This document shows positions 61,286 through 64,000 of a DNA stretch of 64,000 nt, piece after piece. The position numbers were made by a program, and so were the translations under genes. Location: contig NZ_BAABCY010000035.1 of NCBI RefSeq assembly GCF_039539345.1, forward strand, positions 82,078 through 146,077, written 5' to 3'. The notes under the pieces are model-generated. The model did no database searches. It saw only the letters and a program-made list of their open reading frames with translations, and was not told where the DNA came from. The number at the start of each line of letters is the position of its first letter. Position 1 is the stretch's first letter. The DNA comes from Snuella lapsa (GTDB lineage Bacteria > Bacteroidota > Bacteroidia > Flavobacteriales > Flavobacteriaceae).

Positions 61286-62572
61286 ATGTCAAATACTGCC
61301 ACTATAGAAATTAACGGTACGAAGAATGAATTTCCTTTAGTTACAGGAACAGAAAATGAAGTAGCTATAGATATTTCTAATCTAAGAAGTGTAACGGGAG
61401 GTATAACAACTTTAGATTCGGGATATAAAAATACGGGATCTTGTGAAAGTGAAATTACGTTTTTAGATGGTGAAAAAGGAATTTTAAGATATCGAGGATA
61501 TTCAATAGAGGAATTGGCCGATAAAGCTGATTTTTTAGAAGTAGCTTTTCTTTTAATATTTGGAGAATTGCCTACTAAAGAGCAGAGTGATAAATTTCAT
61601 GCAGATATTAAAGCGCAGTCTATTGTAGATGAAGATGTAAAGAAGATTTTAGATGCCTTTCCTAAGTCGGCACACCCAATGGGAGTTATAGCCTCCTTAA
61701 CAAGTGCTCTAACTGCATTTAACCCATCTTCGGTGAATGTGAATTCCGAAGAAGATATGTATAAGTCGGTGGTGAAAATTCTGGGTAAATTTCCAGTATT
61801 GGTTGCATGGACACTCCGTAAGAAGGAAGGGTTGCCATTAGATTATGGGGATAAAAACTTAGGTTATGTTGAGAACATCTTAAAAATGATGTTTAGACAG
61901 CCTAATGAAGAATATGTTCAAAACAAAGTTTTGGTTGATGCTTTAGATAAGCTTTTAATCCTTCATGCAGACCATGAGCAGAACTGTTCTACATCTACAG
62001 TTAGAATTGTTGGTTCTTCACATGCAGGCCTGTTTGCTTCCCTGTCGGCGGGAATATCAGCTCTTTGGGGACCGTTACATGGTGGGGCAAATCAAGCTGT
62101 TTTAGAAATGCTTGAGGCCATAAAATTAGATGGGGGTGATACCAAAAAGTATATGGCAAAAGCAAAAGATAAGACCGATCCATTCCGTTTAATGGGCTTT
62201 GGCCACAGAGTATATAAGAATTTTGACCCTAGAGCAAAGATCATAAAAAAAGCTGCAGATGAAGTATTAGGTGATTTAGGAGTAGTAGACCCTATTTTAG
62301 ATATAGCCAAAGGATTGGAAAATGAAGCTTTACACGACGATTATTTTGTGAAAAGAAAATTGTATCCGAATGTAGACTTTTATTCAGGGATCATTTATAG
62401 AGCTATGGGAATTCCAACCGATATGTTTACTGTTATGTTTGCATTAGGCCGCTTGCCAGGGTGGATTGCGCAATGGAGAGAAATGCGTTTGCGTAAGGAA
62501 CCAATAGGAAGACCAAGACAGTTGTATATTGGTAAAACACATAGGTCGTTCCTGCCTATTGACCAAAGATAA
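61286..62572 (+). CDS. gltA: Citrate synthase
   Basis: Citrate synthase (428 residues) condenses acetyl-CoA and oxaloacetate as the first TCA step. Catalytic regions are ILHADHEQNCSTSTVRIVGSS, GFGHRVYKNFDPRA and the Asp in GIPTDMFTVMFALGR. The N-terminal SCESEITFLDGEKGILRYRGYSIEEL is typical of the hexameric type found in Gram-negative bacteria. Confidence 0.98.
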   Translation: MSNTATIEINGTKNEFPLVTGTENEVAIDISNLRSVTGGITTLDSGYKNTGSCESEITFLDGEKGILRYRGYSIEELADKADFLEVAFLLIFGELPTKEQSDKFHADIKAQSIVDEDVKKILDAFPKSAHPMGVIASLTSALTAFNPSSVNVNSEEDMYKSVVKILGKFPVLVAWTLRKKEGLPLDYGDKNLGYVENILKMMFRQPNEEYVQNKVLVDALDKLLILHADHEQNCSTSTVRIVGSSHAGLFASLSAGISALWGPLHGGANQAVLEMLEAIKLDGGDTKKYMAKAKDKTDPFRLMGFGHRVYKNFDPRAKIIKKAADEVLGDLGVVDPILDIAKGLENEALHDDYFVKRKLYPNVDFYSGIIYRAMGIPTDMFTVMFALGRLPGWIAQWREMRLRKEPIGRPRQLYIGKTHRSFLPIDQR

Positions 62573-62596
62573 AACAAAGTTGTTCAAAAAAATAAG

Positions 62597-62629
62597 AAGC
62601 TTCATAACTAATACTTATGGAGCTTTTTT
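62597..62629 (+). terminator. Intrinsic terminator after gltA
   Basis: AAGCTTCATAA and TTATGGAGCTT form an 11-bp stem with one G-U pair and a 7-nt loop, followed by TTTTTT. The ATG at 62617 lies inside it, an argument against that codon as a start. Confidence 0.8.
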
Positions 62630-62640
62630 ATATTTACAGC

Positions 62641-63555
62641 ATGTTAAAACTTCATATAAAAAACGAAACCGCAAGATTGCGTGCAGTTATTTTGGGAACA
62701 GCCGAGAGCAATGGGGCAATTCCCAAGGTTGAAGATTGTTATGACCCTAAAAGCATTCAGCATGTTTTGGAAGGTACCTATCCAACCGAAGAGGATATGG
62801 TTATAGAAATGGAAGCTGTGGCTGCTGTTTTTAAGAAATATGATGTTAAAGTTTTTAGACCAGAAGTTATTAAAGATTGTAACCAGATTTTCTCGCGAGA
62901 TATAGCTTTTGTAATTGAAGATAAAATTATTAGAGCAAATATACTTCCTAATAGAGAGCAGGAAATTAAGGCAATACAATACGTATGGGATCAAGTTGAT
63001 AGTAAAAACAGGATTGTTTTACCCGATGAATGCCATGTTGAGGGCGGAGATGTCATGCCGTGGAACGATTATATATTTATTGGGACTTATTCAGGAGAAG
63101 ATTATCCCGAGTTGATTACGGCCAGAACTAACATGGATGCAGTTATAGCCATTCAAGAGTTATTCCCAAACAAGATTGTTAAATCATTTGAACTCAGAAA
63201 ATCAAATACAGACCCAAAAGAAAACGCTCTACATTTAGATTGTTGCTTTCAGCCAATAGGGAAAGACAAGGCTATTATTCATAAAAACGGCTTCTTGATT
63301 GAAAGAGAGTATGAATGGTTGGTTGATTTTTTTGGAAAAGAAAATATTTTTGAAATTACTAAGGACGAAATGTACGATATGACCAGTAATATATTTTCTA
63401 TTTCAGAAGATGTAATTGTTTCCGAAAAGAATTTTACAAGATTAAACAAATGGTTGCGTAGTCAAGGTTTTACCGTTGAAGAAGTACCCTATGCTGAAAT
63501 ATCTAAACAAGAAGGTATGTTGCGTTGTTCTACTTTGCCCTTAATTAGAGAGTAA
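62641..63555 (+). CDS. Arginine deiminase / dimethylargininase family hydrolase
   Basis: This 304-residue protein belongs to the amidinotransferase-fold superfamily. I start at the ATG at 62641 because an earlier ATG is in the gltA terminator. The catalytic pattern is present: CHVEGGDVM (EGGD substrate-binding Glu-Asp), the general base His in NALHLDCCF, and the nucleophile Cys in GMLRCSTLPL near the end. It resembles dimethylarginine dimethylaminohydrolases and arginine deiminases; substrate not certain. It converges with the RidA gene (stops adjacent). Confidence 0.9.
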   Translation: MLKLHIKNETARLRAVILGTAESNGAIPKVEDCYDPKSIQHVLEGTYPTEEDMVIEMEAVAAVFKKYDVKVFRPEVIKDCNQIFSRDIAFVIEDKIIRANILPNREQEIKAIQYVWDQVDSKNRIVLPDECHVEGGDVMPWNDYIFIGTYSGEDYPELITARTNMDAVIAIQELFPNKIVKSFELRKSNTDPKENALHLDCCFQPIGKDKAIIHKNGFLIEREYEWLVDFFGKENIFEITKDEMYDMTSNIFSISEDVIVSEKNFTRLNKWLRSQGFTVEEVPYAEISKQEGMLRCSTLPLIRE

Positions 63556-63933
63556 TTAAGGTTTTAAAGCGGTTACTTCAATTTCAATTTTCATTTTATT
63601 ATCGGCTAAACCAGCATTTATCATCGTAGCAGCAGGCCGTATGTCGCCAAAGTACTTTTTAAGTACCGGCCAACATTGTTTAAAATCATCCGCATTTGGA
63701 AGTATATAAGTTACTCTAACTACATTAGCTAAAGAAGCGTCTGCTTTTTCTAAGGTATCTTTAATGTTTTTTAAACACTGTTCTGTCTGTGAAACCAAAT
63801 CATCACTAATAGTCATGGTTTTGTAATCATATCCTGTGGTACCAGATACAAAAATCCATTTATCTTGAACAACAGCTCGAGAATATCCTATTTCAAATTC
63901 AAAGGGCGATCCTGTACTTATTAACTTTCTAAC
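63556..63933 (-). CDS. RidA family protein without a canonical start codon
   Basis: Reading upstream of the ATG at 63816 in frame gives a complete RidA-like N-terminus (RKLISTGSPFEFEIGYSRAV and IFVSGTTGYDY), so the family domain is full-length, about 125 residues with the conserved Arg near IRPAATM. RidA proteins hydrolyse reactive enamine/imine intermediates from amino acid metabolism. But no ATG, GTG or TTG precedes RKLIS before the in-frame stop at 63967-63969. The family start falls at GTT 63931-63933. Possible explanations are an ATT start (63955-63957), a lost start, or a sequencing error. A truncated 86-residue protein from 63816 would lack the first strands. Confidence 0.75.
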   Translation of the reverse strand, partial: VRKLISTGSPFEFEIGYSRAVVQDKWIFVSGTTGYDYKTMTISDDLVSQTEQCLKNIKDTLEKADASLANVVRVTYILPNADDFKQCWPVLKKYFGDIRPAATMINAGLADNKMKIEIEVTALKP

Positions 63934-64000
63934 CTGAGTTCGACGTAATGATTTAATAAAAAAGAGCTAGTTGCGGTGTGTTTTCTGTTTCAAATTTAAT

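Noticed and set aside
62617..62640. Longer start of the deiminase-like gene
   Set aside because: This ATG lies in the gltA terminator stem; the protein family begins at the ATG at 62641.

Overview
The window is a chromosomal segment of a member of the Flavobacteriaceae (Bacteroidota), probably a marine or other aquatic one. Evidence: low-GC DNA, promoters of the Bacteroidota type (TTTG, about 19-20 bp, TAnnTTTG), start codons without Shine-Dalgarno sequences, type IX secretion (T9SS) C-terminal sorting domains, a SusC/SusD pair, DUF5723 and other family-typical proteins, and the gene order rpsL-rpsG-fusA-S10-spc-alpha followed by carA, eno, gltA and an arginine-deiminase-like gene. I cannot name the genus. 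No rRNA, tRNA, insertion sequence, prophage or CRISPR array was seen. Apart from one unresolved start codon (RidA) I see no broken gene, and no gap between genes exceeds 300 bp.

Layout. 1-4.7 kb (minus strand): an ECF sigma factor with a small zinc-finger anti-sigma-like gene cut by the window edge, an M3 metallopeptidase, and purK-purE. 4.9-7.7 kb (plus): a hypoxanthine phosphoribosyltransferase/adenylate kinase fusion, obg, and a DUF4136 lipoprotein. 7.7-16.1 kb (minus): a secreted M64 peptidase with a lipoprotein partner, and a 2114-residue alpha-2-macroglobulin carrying a SusC-like N-terminal module. 16.3-28.7 kb: housekeeping and envelope genes (TPR protein, Mpl, MOSC, DUF1569, RadC, polysaccharide-deacetylase-like protein, HAD nucleotidase, a three-gene envelope operon with DUF5723, RarA, rhomboid, RlmB). 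28.8-32.8 kb: a 1318-residue secreted fusion of FG-GAP/UnbV repeats with a vanadium haloperoxidase. 32.9-38.8 kb (minus): a SusC-SusD-lipoprotein uptake operon. 38.9-40.6 kb: an Omp85-type barrel. 40.7-58.5 kb (plus): the ribosomal protein cluster with secY, infA and rpoA. 58.5-63.6 kb: carA, eno, gltA and an amidinotransferase-fold hydrolase. The right edge holds a RidA gene.

The most interesting points are the haloperoxidase fusion, the SusC-like module sitting at the bait-region position of the macroglobulin, a shared CTTAGGTTT palindrome motif bracketing the macroglobulin and peptidase genes, an 11-bp tandem operator candidate before susC, a possible small RNA between the M3 peptidase and purE, and several terminator-like hairpins and repeat-derived spacers inside the ribosomal cluster that could divide it into separately controlled segments. 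Nothing here is proven to be a new system; these are sequence-based leads.
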